A stretch of 64,000 bases of DNA from Puteibacter caeruleilacunae (GTDB lineage Bacteria > Bacteroidota > Bacteroidia > Bacteroidales > Prolixibacteraceae), in assembly GCA_005217565.1 (NCBI GenBank), contig SJCO01000001.1:744723-808722 (forward strand). The letters run 5' to 3'. Positions 8,050 through 19,354 of the stretch are shown piece by piece. Position numbers and translations under genes: made by a program. Within the stretch, counting starts at the first letter, position 1. Each line of letters opens with the position of its first letter. Under the pieces are notes generated by a model. That model was not told the DNA's origin, searched no databases, and worked only from the letters and a program-made list of their open reading frames with translations.

Positions 8050-10944
8050 ATGAAAAAATTTCTGGAGGAAGTAACTGATTATATATATTCCAATTATAGC
8101 GATGATTTGCACAATCTTTGTCTGGTGTTTCCCAATCGCCGTGCAGGGGTGTTCTTAGGTGGTTATCTGCAAAAACATGTAGAGCGACCAATGTTTGGTC
8201 CCGATATCACAACCATTAAAGAGCTGGTTAGTGCCAATTCTTCACTAAGTGTGGCTGATCCTTTGACCTTGATTCATTTGCTATATGAGGAGTTTCAGAA
8301 AGTAACGAAAACCGAGGAGGCATTTGATAGCTTTTATTATTGGGGAGATATGTTGTTGAATGATTTTGGGGATGCTGATAAGTATATGATCAACTCTTCT
8401 GATTTATTCCAGAATATTTCTGACTTAAAAGAAATTGATGCAACATTCGATTATCTCACAGATGAGCAGAAGGATTTGATTCGTGAATTCTGGGGAAATT
8501 TAGCTTCACTGCAATTGTCTGATAATGCAGGTGCTTTCATGAAGGTTTGGGAAGTTTTGGACTTGGTGTATAAACAGTTTAGGGAAAGATTGAAGGAGCA
8601 TGAGTTTGCTTATGAAGGAATGCTTTATCGTGAGGTGGCTGAAAGTATTTTAGCAAAAGATCATGAATTGCGATTCCCTGCGAAAAAGTATCTGTTTATA
8701 GGCTTCAATGCAATTAATCCTTGTGAAAAAACAATATTTCAATACTTGAAAGATCAGGATAAAGCGGAGTTTTTCTGGGATTTTGACCCATATTATTTAG
8801 AAGACCAATCGCATGAGGCAGGTGAGTTTCTACGTATGAATGTTCAACTTTTTCCTTCCCCCGATGGATTTGAATGTTCAAGTGATTTTGTCAAGAATAA
8901 TCAAGAGATAAACATTGTATCGGTACCAACGGTAACTGGTCAGGGACAGGTAGTTGCCGGAGTTTTAACTAACGAGATGATTCCTGCAGATGGTCAGTTT
9001 GATAAAACAGCCATTGTTCTTGGTGACGAATCATTGCTTTCATCTGTATTGGGAGCACTTCCAGGGGAGGTTGATAAAATCAATGTTACAATGGGGTATC
9101 CATTGAAGGCATCACCGGTATACGGTTTGATGATGCAGCTAATGGAGTTGCAAAAGAATATCCGTTTAGAGAAAGGAGAAGTTCAGTTCTATTATAAAGA
9201 TATTGTTGGCTTGCTGAATCATCAATGGATCACCACGATTGATGGCGAGAAAACACGTGGAGTAGTGGAGATGATTGTGAAACACAATCGATTATACGTG
9301 TCTGAAAAGGAGCTAAAAGCTACTGATCTTCAGGGATTAATTTTTCAGTATCCCGATAAAATTGATGAATTACTCAAGTATTTTCTCGATCTGATTCGAT
9401 TCTTGTTTGCGAATTTGGCTAAGGAAGAATCTGGAGGAGAAGATCTTATAAAAGAGTACTTGTATCAGACTTTTACATCCCTGAGTAAGCTGTCTGATTT
9501 GCTTTCAGAGTTGATGGAGGCTGGGAAAGGAATTCAGCTAACCAAAGGAATCTTTTTCAGGATTCTTCAAAAATACTTACAATCGATATCGATTGCCTTT
9601 GAGGGTGAGCCTTTGGGAGGCCTTCAGGTGATGGGGATTCTGGAAACACGTTGTCTTGATTTTGATCATGTGTTTGTGTTATCTGTGAATGAAGGTGTAA
9701 TGCCATCGGGCGGGGCTCCTTCTTCGTTTATTCCCTATCGATTGCGTAAAGGATTCGGATTGCCTTCAATAGAGCAGATGGATGCAATGTATGCCTATTA
9801 TTTCTTCAGAGGAATACAGCGTGCTAGAAAAGTTACATTGATGTATAATCCAGTTTCTGATGGGATGAATAGCGGAGAGATGAGTCGCTATATTCATCAA
9901 TTAAAATTGGAATCAGATTTTGAATTGAATTATAAGAATTTGGTCTTCAATGTGAGAAATAATGATGAGCAAAGTATTGTTGTTAATAAGAATGAGGGGA
10001 TTATCGAGCAGTTGTATCAACGCTTTGCCTCAAGACCGTTATCTCCAAGTGCATTGAATAGTTATCTTGATTGTCGATTGCGATTTTATTTCAGATATGT
10101 AGCGGGATTGACTGAGCCCGATGAACTCTCACCAGAGATGGGAGCTGATGTATTTGGTAAGGTATTCCATTATGTGCTAGAGAAATTTTATCAAAAGATC
10201 CCTAATGGTAAGGTTGAAAAGATTCATATTGATACGTTTCTGAAAAATACATTGGCACTAGACAATTTACTTCATCAGGCGATTGGACGGGAGTACTTTA
10301 ATCATGCAGCTTCAGATAAAAAGCAAAATCGACAGCAGGACTTGCTGGGAAGAAACAAGGTAATATTCGGAGTTCTGAAAAAAACCATTAGACGAGTATT
10401 GCAAAGGGATAAAGAATTATGTCCTTTTGAAATTATCTCAGTGGAGGAGAATGTACTAGGAAAACTCAAAGTAAATGGTCGCGATATTACCATGGGTGGT
10501 TTTATCGACCGAGTTGATCGTGTAGATGGAAAACTTCGAATTGTTGATTATAAGACTGGAAGTGATAAGCTCGATTTTAAAGATGTAGAGTCGTTGTTTG
10601 ATCGTGATGGGTATGATCGACGAAAAGCGGCCTTTCAGACTTTAATGTATGCCTGGTTGTATCAGCAAAATCATCCTGATGCAAAGTTGATTCATCCTGC
10701 AATATATCAGATTAGAGATTTGTATGCTGAGGAATTTAATCCTCATATTAGATCGTATGTCGACGATTGGCAAAACTCTGGTTATGCAAGTGTAAAGCAA
10801 GAGTTTGAAGAAATGATTACGGGATTAATTGAGGAGATCTTTGATCCGTCGGTTCCGTTTAATCAAGTAGATGTTAGTAAGAATAAATGTTCTTTCTGTC
10901 CGTACAATAAGATTTGTCATCGACCAGAAGAGCGAGGTTTCTAA
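8050..10944 (+). CDS. AddB-like PD-(D/E)XK nuclease / inactivated-helicase protein
   Basis: A 964-residue protein resembling AddB/RexB-type subunits of helicase-nuclease complexes for DNA break repair. The N-terminus has the LVFPNRRAGVFL motif of this family but no functional Walker A, as expected of a subunit whose helicase part is inactive. The nuclease domain lies at about 665-960, with active-site GGFIDRVDRV and IVDYKTG (residues about 818-836). An iron-sulfur cluster is suggested by one Cys in SYLDCRLRFYFRY (about 675) and the C-terminal CSFCPYNKIC, which is the AddB four-Cys pattern. The AddA partner is not in the window. A hairpin terminator follows, shared with trmD. Confidence 0.85.
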   Translation: MKKFLEEVTDYIYSNYSDDLHNLCLVFPNRRAGVFLGGYLQKHVERPMFGPDITTIKELVSANSSLSVADPLTLIHLLYEEFQKVTKTEEAFDSFYYWGDMLLNDFGDADKYMINSSDLFQNISDLKEIDATFDYLTDEQKDLIREFWGNLASLQLSDNAGAFMKVWEVLDLVYKQFRERLKEHEFAYEGMLYREVAESILAKDHELRFPAKKYLFIGFNAINPCEKTIFQYLKDQDKAEFFWDFDPYYLEDQSHEAGEFLRMNVQLFPSPDGFECSSDFVKNNQEINIVSVPTVTGQGQVVAGVLTNEMIPADGQFDKTAIVLGDESLLSSVLGALPGEVDKINVTMGYPLKASPVYGLMMQLMELQKNIRLEKGEVQFYYKDIVGLLNHQWITTIDGEKTRGVVEMIVKHNRLYVSEKELKATDLQGLIFQYPDKIDELLKYFLDLIRFLFANLAKEESGGEDLIKEYLYQTFTSLSKLSDLLSELMEAGKGIQLTKGIFFRILQKYLQSISIAFEGEPLGGLQVMGILETRCLDFDHVFVLSVNEGVMPSGGAPSSFIPYRLRKGFGLPSIEQMDAMYAYYFFRGIQRARKVTLMYNPVSDGMNSGEMSRYIHQLKLESDFELNYKNLVFNVRNNDEQSIVVNKNEGIIEQLYQRFASRPLSPSALNSYLDCRLRFYFRYVAGLTEPDELSPEMGADVFGKVFHYVLEKFYQKIPNGKVEKIHIDTFLKNTLALDNLLHQAIGREYFNHAASDKKQNRQQDLLGRNKVIFGVLKKTIRRVLQRDKELCPFEIISVEENVLGKLKVNGRDITMGGFIDRVDRVDGKLRIVDYKTGSDKLDFKDVESLFDRDGYDRRKAAFQTLMYAWLYQQNHPDAKLIHPAIYQIRDLYAEEFNPHIRSYVDDWQNSGYASVKQEFEEMITGLIEEIFDPSVPFNQVDVSKNKCSFCPYNKICHRPEERGF

Positions 10945-10957
10945 ATGATAGTACGAT

Positions 10958-11004
10958 AAAGCTTCGAAAATCAGACTTATAGCGAGTCAGGTTTTCGAAG
11001 CTTT
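10958..11004. terminator. Bidirectional terminator between convergent genes
   Basis: AAAGCTTCGAAAA (10958-10970) pairs perfectly with TTTTCGAAGCTTT (10992-11004), with a smaller GACT/AGTC stem inside. It lies between the convergent nuclease and trmD genes and can serve both. Confidence 0.75.
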
Positions 11005-11012
11005 GTATTGTG

Positions 11013-11696
11013 TTATTCGTTGTCTTCTAATAAATCAGGACGGCGTTCCTTGGTTATGCGATAAGCTTCTTTCATTTTCCATTCTTCTACAAGCTTTTCG
11101 TTACCCGATAATAATATTTCAGGCACTTTCCACCCTTTGTATTCTGCAGGTCGGGTATATACCGGCGGACTAAGTAAGTTATCCTGAAATGAATCAGTTA
11201 ATGCTGAAGTCTCATCAGAGATTACACCTGGGATAAGTCTGATTACACTGTCAACCACTATTGCTGCAGCTAACTCACCTCCTGTAAGTACATAATCACC
11301 AATGGATATTTCTCTGGTGATGAAATTATCTCGGATACGTTGATCAACACCTTTGTAGTGCCCACACAGAATAATGATGTTCTTTTTTAAAGACAACATG
11401 TTTGCTGTTCTTTGAGTCAATGTTGGAGCATCAGGAGTCATGTAGATGATCTCATCGTAATCACGCTGACTTCTTAAATGATTGATTGCTGATTCAATAG
11501 GTTGAATAGTCATCACCATTCCTGCTCCTCCACTAAAAGCGTAATCATCAACACGTTTGTGTTTATCCTCTGAAAAAGTTCGGATATCATGAACCTGAAT
11601 ATCAATTAAGCCTTTGTCTTTGCCTCTCTTTATGATAGAGTGATTGAACGGACTTTCTAGTAACTCAGGTAATACCGTTAATATATCAATTCTCAT
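11013..11696 (-). CDS. trmD: tRNA (guanine-N1)-methyltransferase
   Basis: A 227-residue protein that methylates G37 next to the anticodon of tRNAs reading CNN codons, which prevents +1 frameshifting. It begins [13 protein letters not shown] and shows the SPOUT knot that binds S-adenosylmethionine: [19 protein letters not shown], and [16 protein letters not shown] with the family's conserved residues. A start further upstream (11777) would add 27 unlike residues. The ATG at 11696 is preferred because it gives the normal family length and because a good -7 promoter element (11716-11723) lies just upstream of it. It appears to be a single-gene transcript. Confidence 0.95.
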   Translation of the reverse strand: MRIDILTVLPELLESPFNHSIIKRGKDKGLIDIQVHDIRTFSEDKHKRVDDYAFSGGAGMVMTIQPIESAINHLRSQRDYDEIIYMTPDAPTLTQRTANMLSLKKNIIILCGHYKGVDQRIRDNFITREISIGDYVLTGGELAAAIVVDSVIRLIPGVISDETSALTDSFQDNLLSPPVYTRPAEYKGWKVPEILLSGNEKLVEEWKMKEAYRITKERRPDLLEDNE

Positions 11697-11715
11697 TGTG
11701 ATTCTAAATTTTGGG

Positions 11716-11723
11716 CAAAAGTA
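11716..11723 (-). promoter_or_regulatory. Bacteroidota-type -7 promoter element for trmD
   Basis: On the minus strand this reads TACTTTTG followed by C, matching the TAnnTTTG -7 consensus of Bacteroidota. The expected -33 TTTG is poor, with only a T-rich stretch at that distance. The element lies 20 bp before the chosen trmD start codon. Confidence 0.4.
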
Positions 11724-11858
11724 GTAACGCTTTGCTTCTTGAGAGGAAAAAAGTTGGAAAAAATACGCTTTAAACATCTAGATGAATAGATAATATGTAA
11801 TAATGGCATTGAAAATCAGTATAAAATGCCAAGATGACAGTGTGATTTGTGGGGATTC

Positions 11859-11899
11859 TGCCACTTTTAGTGGAAAAATGCAGTGGCATGTAGTTTGAC
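11859..11899 (+). promoter_or_regulatory. Possible sigma-54 promoter and inverted repeat upstream of hsp20
   Basis: The sequence 11884-11899 reads TGGCATG-N4-TTGAC, which fits the sigma-54 -24/-12 pattern (TGGCACG-N4-TTGCW) except for two positions, one of them in the important -12 GC. TGCCACT (11859-11865) and AGTGGCA (11882-11888) form a 7-bp inverted repeat overlapping it. No sigma-70-type Bacteroidota promoter was evident. It could also be an operator of another heat-shock regulator. Confidence 0.35.
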
Positions 11900-11975
11900 T
11901 ATTATTTGGTGAAGACGATAAACGTCAAAATGATTTTAAAAATTAAAAAGCAATTTAAATAGGAGGAAATAAATT

Positions 11976-12419
11976 ATGAGACTAGTGAGATTTAATCAAC
12001 CAGAGAGAAGTTTAAGAAGAAACTTTTTATTCGATGACATCTTCAACGAGTTCGATCGGGCACTAAAGAATGAGGTTTCTTATTCGGGAGTTCAGCCTAA
12101 AGTAAACATCCACGAAGTAGAGAATACTTCTATTGTTGAATTGATGGTTCCTGGTTTTAATAAGTCTGATTTGAAGATCGTTGTGGAGGATGATATACTT
12201 GTAATTTCTGGGAAAAAAGCAGAGGAGGAAAAAACAGAGGATGTTCGCTATTCGGTTCGTCAGTTTGGTAATTGGGAATTTGAAAAACGATTCAATTTGA
12301 AGGAGCAATTCGATGAAAATAGTGTTGAAGCTAAATATGAAAGTGGAATTCTAACAGTTTCAATCAAACGAAAAGAAGAGGTCGCAAAACCTGCACCGGT
12401 AGAGGTGGCAATTTCATAA
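11976..12419 (+). CDS. Hsp20/alpha-crystallin small heat-shock protein
   Basis: A 147-residue ATP-independent holdase chaperone of the cytoplasm. Residues about 42-138 form the alpha-crystallin domain: VNIHEVENTSIVELMVPGF, DLKIVVEDDILVISGKK, then the hallmark YESGILTVSIKRKE near the C-terminus. The N-terminal arm has the RSLRRNFLFDDIFNEF pattern seen in Bacteroidota members. The gene has an unusually strong Shine-Dalgarno sequence (AGGAGG, 11961-11966), which is rare in this phylum and fits high expression. It stands alone between its own regulatory region and a terminator. Confidence 0.93.
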   Translation: MRLVRFNQPERSLRRNFLFDDIFNEFDRALKNEVSYSGVQPKVNIHEVENTSIVELMVPGFNKSDLKIVVEDDILVISGKKAEEEKTEDVRYSVRQFGNWEFEKRFNLKEQFDENSVEAKYESGILTVSIKRKEEVAKPAPVEVAIS

Positions 12420-12455
12420 TATTTTGTTCATAATTTGGTTTGAAAAGAGAAAAAA

Positions 12456-12490
12456 GAGGCGCTTAATATCAGGGTGTCTCTTTTTTTATC
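12456..12490 (+). terminator. Rho-independent terminator after hsp20
   Basis: The stem pairs GAGGCGC with GTGTCTC (two G-T pairs) across a 10-base loop and is followed by a run of seven T. Confidence 0.65.
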
Positions 12491-12611
12491 AAAAAAAACA
12501 TAAAAAAAAATGTAAAAACTTTGAGTATTAGAGGGTATCTCTTATTTTCGTAGAATAGATGAAGTGAACTCGAACCCGTTTTGGGTTAGTACTAAAATAA
12601 AAACGATTGTA

Positions 12612-14657
12612 ATGGAACCTAAAGATCTCAAAAACTCTGAATTTGAAGAGTTAAAAAGCACAGAGCATGCATCTGAGGCTGGTACTGAAAATGCTGACCT
12701 GAACACGAATGAGAATGTTGAAACTCAAGAGGAAGTTGTAGGAGAGTTGGTTTCCGAAGAGGGGAAGGAAGTTGTGAGCGAAGAAACAAAGCAAGAAGTG
12801 GCTGAAGAGGTAGAATCGTCTGCCGAGCCAGATACTGTAGTTAAAGAGGGGGAAGAGCAACCTGAAGTTGAAGTTAAAGCTGAAAAAGAGGAAGAGGTTG
12901 AGCAGAAGGTTGAGACTGTTGTTCCTGATGCAATTAACTACAGTGAATTGTCGGAAGTAGAGTTGATTAATACACTTCGCAATTTGTTGGATACCACATC
13001 GGTTCATGATATCAAGGATGAGGTGGAGAAGATCAAGAATGAGTTTTATAAAAAACACTGGGCCCAAATCGCTAAGTTGAAGGCTGCTTTTGTAGAAGCA
13101 GGTGGAGAAGAGAAGGATTTCAAGCCGGAGCAGGATCCGTATGAAAAAGATTTGCGTGACCTGATGAAGCGCTATCGCGATTTAAAGTCGGAGTTTAATA
13201 AAAGCGTAGAGGAAGAAAAAGAAGATAATCTTAAAGAAAAGTATAGGGTTATAGAAGAAATAAAGGAGCTTGTAAACCGTAAGGAATCGATAAATAAAAC
13301 ATTCCATGAGTTCCGAGAACTTCAAACCCGCTGGAGAGAAATTGGTTTGGTTCCACAGGCAAAATTGAAGGATTTGTGGGAGACTTACCATCATCACGTG
13401 GAGAATTTCTATGACTATATCAAGATTAACCGTGAATTGAGAGATCTTGATTTGAAAAAGAATTTGCAACTGAAAATCACCTTATGTGAGCGTGCGGAGG
13501 AGTTGCTGATGGAGTCGTCGGTTGTTAAAGCGTTTGGTATTCTTCAGAAATATCATGAGCAGTGGAGAGAAATAGGTCCTGTACCTCGTGAGAAAAAAGA
13601 GGAATTGTGGGAGCGTTTTAAAGCTGCTACTTCTCAAATAAATAAGAGACATCAACAGTATTTTGAGGATAGAAAGAAGGAGCAAAAGAAAAATCTTGAA
13701 GCTAAAACAGTTTTATGCGAAAAGGCTGATGAGATTGCTGCTTTAGAGTTGAAATCGTTCAAAGAGTGGGATGAGAAATCAAAAGAGCTTATCGAGCTTC
13801 AAAAAGTATGGAGAACCATTGGTTTTGCTCCGAAGAAAGATAACAACTCTATTTATGAGCGATTCAGAACTGCATGTGATCAATTCTTTGATAAAAAGCG
13901 TGATTTCTATGCGAAGAGCAAGGCTGACCAAAGTAATAATTTGCAGTTAAAGACCGACTTGTGTGTGCAGGCTGAGGCATTGAAAGATAGTACCGATTGG
14001 AAAAAGACTACCGACGAGTATATTAAGATTCAACGTCGTTGGAAAGAGATTGGTCCAGTACCTCGTAAGCATTCCGATTCTATTTGGAAGCGTTTTAGAG
14101 CAGCTTGTGATTTCTTCTTTGATAGAAAATCAGAGCACTTTAAAGGTGTTGATAATAGTCAGGTTGATAATCTTAAGGCTAAAGAAGCTTTGGTTGAGGA
14201 GATTCTTAAGTTTGAATTGACTGGCAATGAGCAAGAGGATTTGGATACCTTGAAAGGATTCCAGCGTAAGTGGACTGAAATAGGTCATGTGCCTTTTGAA
14301 AATAAAGATGAAATTCTTCGCAAGTATCGAAGTGCGATTGACAGTAAGTTCGATAACTTGAGAGTTGATGAGAAGAATAGAAACTTATTGAAATTCAGAA
14401 GTAAAATGGAGAATTTCACAGGATCTGTTCGAGGAGTCAATAAAATGCGATTTGAGCGCGAGAAGCATGTTAATAAATTGAAGCAATTGGAGAATGAGTT
14501 GGTGTTGTTAGATAATAACATTGGATTCTTCTCTAACTCAAAGAATGCAGAAGCTTTGATTGCTGATGTAAGGGTTAAAATAGAGAGAGTTAAAGAACAA
14601 ATAAAACTCTTGAAGAACAAAATACGTATCATTGATGAGATCGATGATGAAGATTAA
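12612..14657 (+). CDS. DUF349-repeat coiled-coil protein
   Basis: A 681-residue protein of unknown role found widely in Bacteroidota. The first 110 residues are very acidic and low in complexity (Glu and Val rich). From about residue 240 there are five DUF349 repeats of about 70-75 residues, each with a core like WREIG.VP followed by a helix ending in F; examples are WREIGPVPREKKEELWERF and WKEIGPVPRKHSDSIWKRF. The C-terminal 70 residues are a Lys/Glu-rich coiled coil. No signal peptide is seen, so it is cytoplasmic. The ATG at 12612 is chosen over an upstream non-ATG start at 12564. It is followed by a hairpin terminator. Confidence 0.85.
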   Translation: MEPKDLKNSEFEELKSTEHASEAGTENADLNTNENVETQEEVVGELVSEEGKEVVSEETKQEVAEEVESSAEPDTVVKEGEEQPEVEVKAEKEEEVEQKVETVVPDAINYSELSEVELINTLRNLLDTTSVHDIKDEVEKIKNEFYKKHWAQIAKLKAAFVEAGGEEKDFKPEQDPYEKDLRDLMKRYRDLKSEFNKSVEEEKEDNLKEKYRVIEEIKELVNRKESINKTFHEFRELQTRWREIGLVPQAKLKDLWETYHHHVENFYDYIKINRELRDLDLKKNLQLKITLCERAEELLMESSVVKAFGILQKYHEQWREIGPVPREKKEELWERFKAATSQINKRHQQYFEDRKKEQKKNLEAKTVLCEKADEIAALELKSFKEWDEKSKELIELQKVWRTIGFAPKKDNNSIYERFRTACDQFFDKKRDFYAKSKADQSNNLQLKTDLCVQAEALKDSTDWKKTTDEYIKIQRRWKEIGPVPRKHSDSIWKRFRAACDFFFDRKSEHFKGVDNSQVDNLKAKEALVEEILKFELTGNEQEDLDTLKGFQRKWTEIGHVPFENKDEILRKYRSAIDSKFDNLRVDEKNRNLLKFRSKMENFTGSVRGVNKMRFEREKHVNKLKQLENELVLLDNNIGFFSNSKNAEALIADVRVKIERVKEQIKLLKNKIRIIDEIDDED

Positions 14658-14693
14658 TTATTATTCTTTGTTTTAAATAGTTTGACAGATGGT

Positions 14694-14730
14694 AGAAAGG
14701 CTCGTTTTATCAAAAACGGGTCTTTCTTGT
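14694..14730 (+). terminator. Hairpin terminator after the DUF349 gene
   Basis: A 15-bp stem with two G-T pairs (14694-14708 and 14713-14727, loop ATCA) follows the DUF349 gene. The T run is short and interrupted, so efficiency is uncertain. Confidence 0.6.
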
Positions 14731-14864
14731 GTCGATTGATTCCTTTGATAATGGAATGTTAAACGAACTGAATGAAATCTTTGAATAAGTTGTAAAAACT
14801 GAGTTTAGATATCATTCAATCGGAAATTTATTTGTTACTTTGCATTTTTTAGAAAACACTATAA

Positions 14865-16481
<1,617 letters not shown>

Positions 16482-16501
16482 AGACATTAAAAGCGTAAAT
16501 T

Positions 16502-18451
16502 ATGGATAGGAATACCATAACCGGAATTGTTCTTATTTTCCTTGTTCTTATAGGTTTTAGTTACTTTAATCAACCATCGAAGGAGGAAATTGAGGCAGCA
16601 AAAAGAAGGGCTGACTCAATTGCTTTAGTTCAGGAGCAACAAGCTGTTGAGCAGGCAAAAGCTGAAGCTGCGAAGGTAGTTGATGAAAAAGTATCAGAGG
16701 TGGCTGCATCTGCTGAAGAGGTTGAATCTAAAATGAAGGATCTTTATGGACCTTTCGCTTCTGCAGCTGTAGGAGAGGAAAAATTCATTACTCTTGAGAA
16801 TAACCTGATGAAGGTTACCTTGTCAAACAAAGGAGGACGAGTTTATTCTGTTGAATTGAAAGGTTATCAGCGTTACGACTCTACTGCCTTGGTGTTGTTT
16901 GAAGGAGAAAAATCATCATTCGGACTGGAGTTCTTTGCTGGAAACAGAAGTATTAATACTAGTGAGCTTTATTTTACACCAAATGTTTCGGCTAGCGACA
17001 TTGTTGTTAATGGTCCTGCTGTAGCAAAAGGTGATGAAGGAAAAGTAAAGGTTAATGAAGAGAATCCTGGAGAAACTAAGTCGGTTAGCTTTAAGGCGAT
17101 GGCAGGAAGCGGCAAATATGTTGAGTATAGCTACGCATTGAAGCATAACTCATATATGCTTGATTTCGATATGAATATTCAGGGATTGAATGATGTTATT
17201 GCAACCAATAATAATTCTTTGAATCTAAACTGGACTGTTCAGGTGCCTCGTCAGGAGAATATCTCTAAATGGGGAGAGGATCGCTATTCAGCTATCTATT
17301 ATAAGTTTCTGGAAGATGAGGATGTTGATTATATAAATATGAACAAGTCTGATGATGAAAAATTAACGACTAAAGTTAAGTGGGTTAGCTTTAAGCAGTT
17401 GTTTTTCTCGTCAACTTTGATTGCAGATAATGCATTTGCTAATGCCGATATCCGAACAGAGAAATTCGAAGAGGAAGATCCTAGATATAAAGGTTATTTG
17501 GCAAATTGTTATGCGAATATTGCAATTCCATTCGGCTTGACACAGAGTCAGAATATTCCAATGCAGTTTTACTTTGGACCAAACCATTACTACACATTAA
17601 AGCAGTATGGATTGGACCTTCATAGTATTATTAACTTGGGTTATGCAATTGTTCGTCCTGTTTCGAAATATGTCATTATTCCAATCTTTAACTGGTTGAG
17701 AAGATTTATCGACAACTTTGGAATCATTATTCTATTGTTGACAATCATCATTAAGTTTGCATTGTATCCATTGACTTACAAGTCGTACATTGCACAGGCG
17801 AAGATGAAAGCTTTGAAACCTGAGATTGACGAAATCAACGAGAAATTCCCTCAGGAGAAAGCAATGGAAAGACAGCAGGCAACTATGGCGCTTTATAAAA
17901 AGGCTGGAGTTAGTCCGCTTGGTGGATGTCTGCCTATGTTGTTGCAGATGCCTATTCTGTTCGCTATGTTCTTCTTCTTTCCAACATCTATTGAGTTGAG
18001 ACAGGAGAGTTTCTTGTGGGCGCATGACTTGTCGACTTATGATTCTATTATTTCATGGAGCGGTAACATTCCTTTGATTTCAAGTATTCTTGGAAATCAT
18101 ATTAGTTTGTTTACAGTATTGATGACAATCACTACAATCATTTCTACTAAGTTGAGTTCTGCTAATCAAGCAGGAAGCAGCCAGATGCCAGGAATGAAAG
18201 GGATGATGTATATGATGCCTGTATTCTTCTTCTTTATCTTGAATAACTACTCAGCTGGATTGAGTTATTACTATTTCCTTGCTAACGTTATTACTATCGG
18301 TCAGACTTATATGTCTCGTCGATTTGTGGATGAAGAAAAGATTAGAGCGCAGCTGCATGCTAATAAAAAGAAGCCTGTTAAGAAGTCGAAATTCCAACAA
18401 CGATTGGAAGAGGCTGCAAAACAAAGAGGAGTAAATATTCCTAAAAAATAA
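16502..18451 (+). CDS. yidC: Membrane protein insertase
   Basis: A 649-residue inner-membrane protein that inserts and folds membrane proteins, alone or with SecYEG. It has the Gram-negative layout: an N-terminal membrane helix (about 5-21), a Glu/Ala-rich linker, a large periplasmic beta-sandwich (about 85-365), then the conserved membrane core from about 375, including FGIIILLLTIIIKFALYPLTY, the cytoplasmic helical hairpin with LQPEI-like LKPEIDEINEKFP, and GGCLPMLLQMPILFAMF. The C-terminus is basic (Lys-rich), as in ribosome-binding tails. It probably shares a transcript with pyrG, and a strong terminator follows. Confidence 0.96.
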   Translation: MDRNTITGIVLIFLVLIGFSYFNQPSKEEIEAAKRRADSIALVQEQQAVEQAKAEAAKVVDEKVSEVAASAEEVESKMKDLYGPFASAAVGEEKFITLENNLMKVTLSNKGGRVYSVELKGYQRYDSTALVLFEGEKSSFGLEFFAGNRSINTSELYFTPNVSASDIVVNGPAVAKGDEGKVKVNEENPGETKSVSFKAMAGSGKYVEYSYALKHNSYMLDFDMNIQGLNDVIATNNNSLNLNWTVQVPRQENISKWGEDRYSAIYYKFLEDEDVDYINMNKSDDEKLTTKVKWVSFKQLFFSSTLIADNAFANADIRTEKFEEEDPRYKGYLANCYANIAIPFGLTQSQNIPMQFYFGPNHYYTLKQYGLDLHSIINLGYAIVRPVSKYVIIPIFNWLRRFIDNFGIIILLLTIIIKFALYPLTYKSYIAQAKMKALKPEIDEINEKFPQEKAMERQQATMALYKKAGVSPLGGCLPMLLQMPILFAMFFFFPTSIELRQESFLWAHDLSTYDSIISWSGNIPLISSILGNHISLFTVLMTITTIISTKLSSANQAGSSQMPGMKGMMYMMPVFFFFILNNYSAGLSYYYFLANVITIGQTYMSRRFVDEEKIRAQLHANKKKPVKKSKFQQRLEEAAKQRGVNIPKK

Positions 18452-18459
18452 ATAAAATT

Positions 18460-18488
18460 AAAGCCGTGCACATCGCACGGCTTTTTTT
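18460..18488. terminator. Terminator between yidC and murQ
   Basis: A perfect 10-bp stem AAAGCCGTGC / GCACGGCTTT (18460-18469 and 18475-18484) is followed by a T run on the plus strand. A-rich sequence on the other side gives T residues on the minus strand too, so it can serve the convergent murQ gene as well. Confidence 0.85.
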
Positions 18489-19332
18489 ATGCCTTATAGT
18501 TTTTTAATACCTCACTTACCGAGCCATGTAGCAGAAGTAAATTTCTGGCTTCCTCATACGATATTGGTATTTCACTCATAATCATTTTTGTTCCCCTGTC
18601 AACAAGCTTTTTGTTGGTGAGCTGCATGTTGACCATCTTGTTTCCTTTTACTCGTCCAAGCTTAATCATTATCGTTGTGGTAAGCATGTTAAGAATCATC
18701 TTTTGTGCTGTACCTGCTTTTAGACGAGTGCTACCTGTTACAAACTCAGGACCAACAACTGCTTCAATAGGACACTCTGCTGCCTTTGCAATTTCACTAT
18801 CAGGATTACAAGTGATACATCCTGTGAGAATTCCATTGTTTCTAGCATGTGAAATTCCACCAATTACATAAGGAGTAGTTCCTGATGCTGCAATGCCAAT
18901 TACTGTGTCTCTTGTGTTGATGTTGTGTTGTTGTAGTTCTTGCCATGCTTTCTCAGGATCATCTTCTGCTGCTTCTACCGCTCTTCGTAGGGCAACATCT
19001 CCTCCTGCGATTAGGCCAATTACCATGGTGTCGGGTACACCAAATGTCGGAGGAAGTTCAGATGCATCAAGTACGCCTAATCGCCCACTAGTGCCGGCGC
19101 CCAGGTAAAATACACGTCCGCCTTTTTGCATGCGTTCAATGATCTTTTCTGCTAATAATTGTATTTGTGGTAAAGCTCTCTCAACGGCTTGGTGAACTTT
19201 CGAATCCTCCTGATTGATGTTGGTAATGAGCTCTTTTACAGTCATCTGCTCAAGATTATCAAAAGCAGAAGGCGATTCTGTTATTCTCTTGTTGTTATCT
19301 GAAGAATCGCTTTTATGTTTATTCTCGTCCAT
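18487..19332 (-). CDS. murQ: N-acetylmuramic acid 6-phosphate etherase
   Basis: A 281-residue cytoplasmic enzyme that removes the lactyl ether of MurNAc-6-phosphate to give GlcNAc-6-phosphate and D-lactate. It has a SIS sugar-isomerase fold with the MurQ signature YLGAGTSGRLGVLDASELPPTFG, including the catalytic Glu region (Glu92). A second block, FVTGSTRLKAGTAQKMILNM, is also family-typical. Length is slightly under the usual 300. A BadF-type kinase gene ends 22 bp upstream on the same strand, so the pair should be one transcript: kinase first, etherase second. It is the marker gene for peptidoglycan amino-sugar recycling in this region. Confidence 0.95.
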   Translation of the reverse strand: MDENKHKSDSSDNNKRITESPSAFDNLEQMTVKELITNINQEDSKVHQAVERALPQIQLLAEKIIERMQKGGRVFYLGAGTSGRLGVLDASELPPTFGVPDTMVIGLIAGGDVALRRAVEAAEDDPEKAWQELQQHNINTRDTVIGIAASGTTPYVIGGISHARNNGILTGCITCNPDSEIAKAAECPIEAVVGPEFVTGSTRLKAGTAQKMILNMLTTTIMIKLGRVKGNKMVNMQLTNKKLVDRGTKMIMSEIPISYEEARNLLLLHGSVSEVLKNYKA

Positions 19333-19354
19333 CGAATTATTCTATTGATTATTA

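Noticed and set aside
12651..13469. Long minus-strand frames opposite the DUF349 gene
   Set aside because: They are Phe/Leu-rich antisense products of the Glu/Lys-rich gene, with no independent support.
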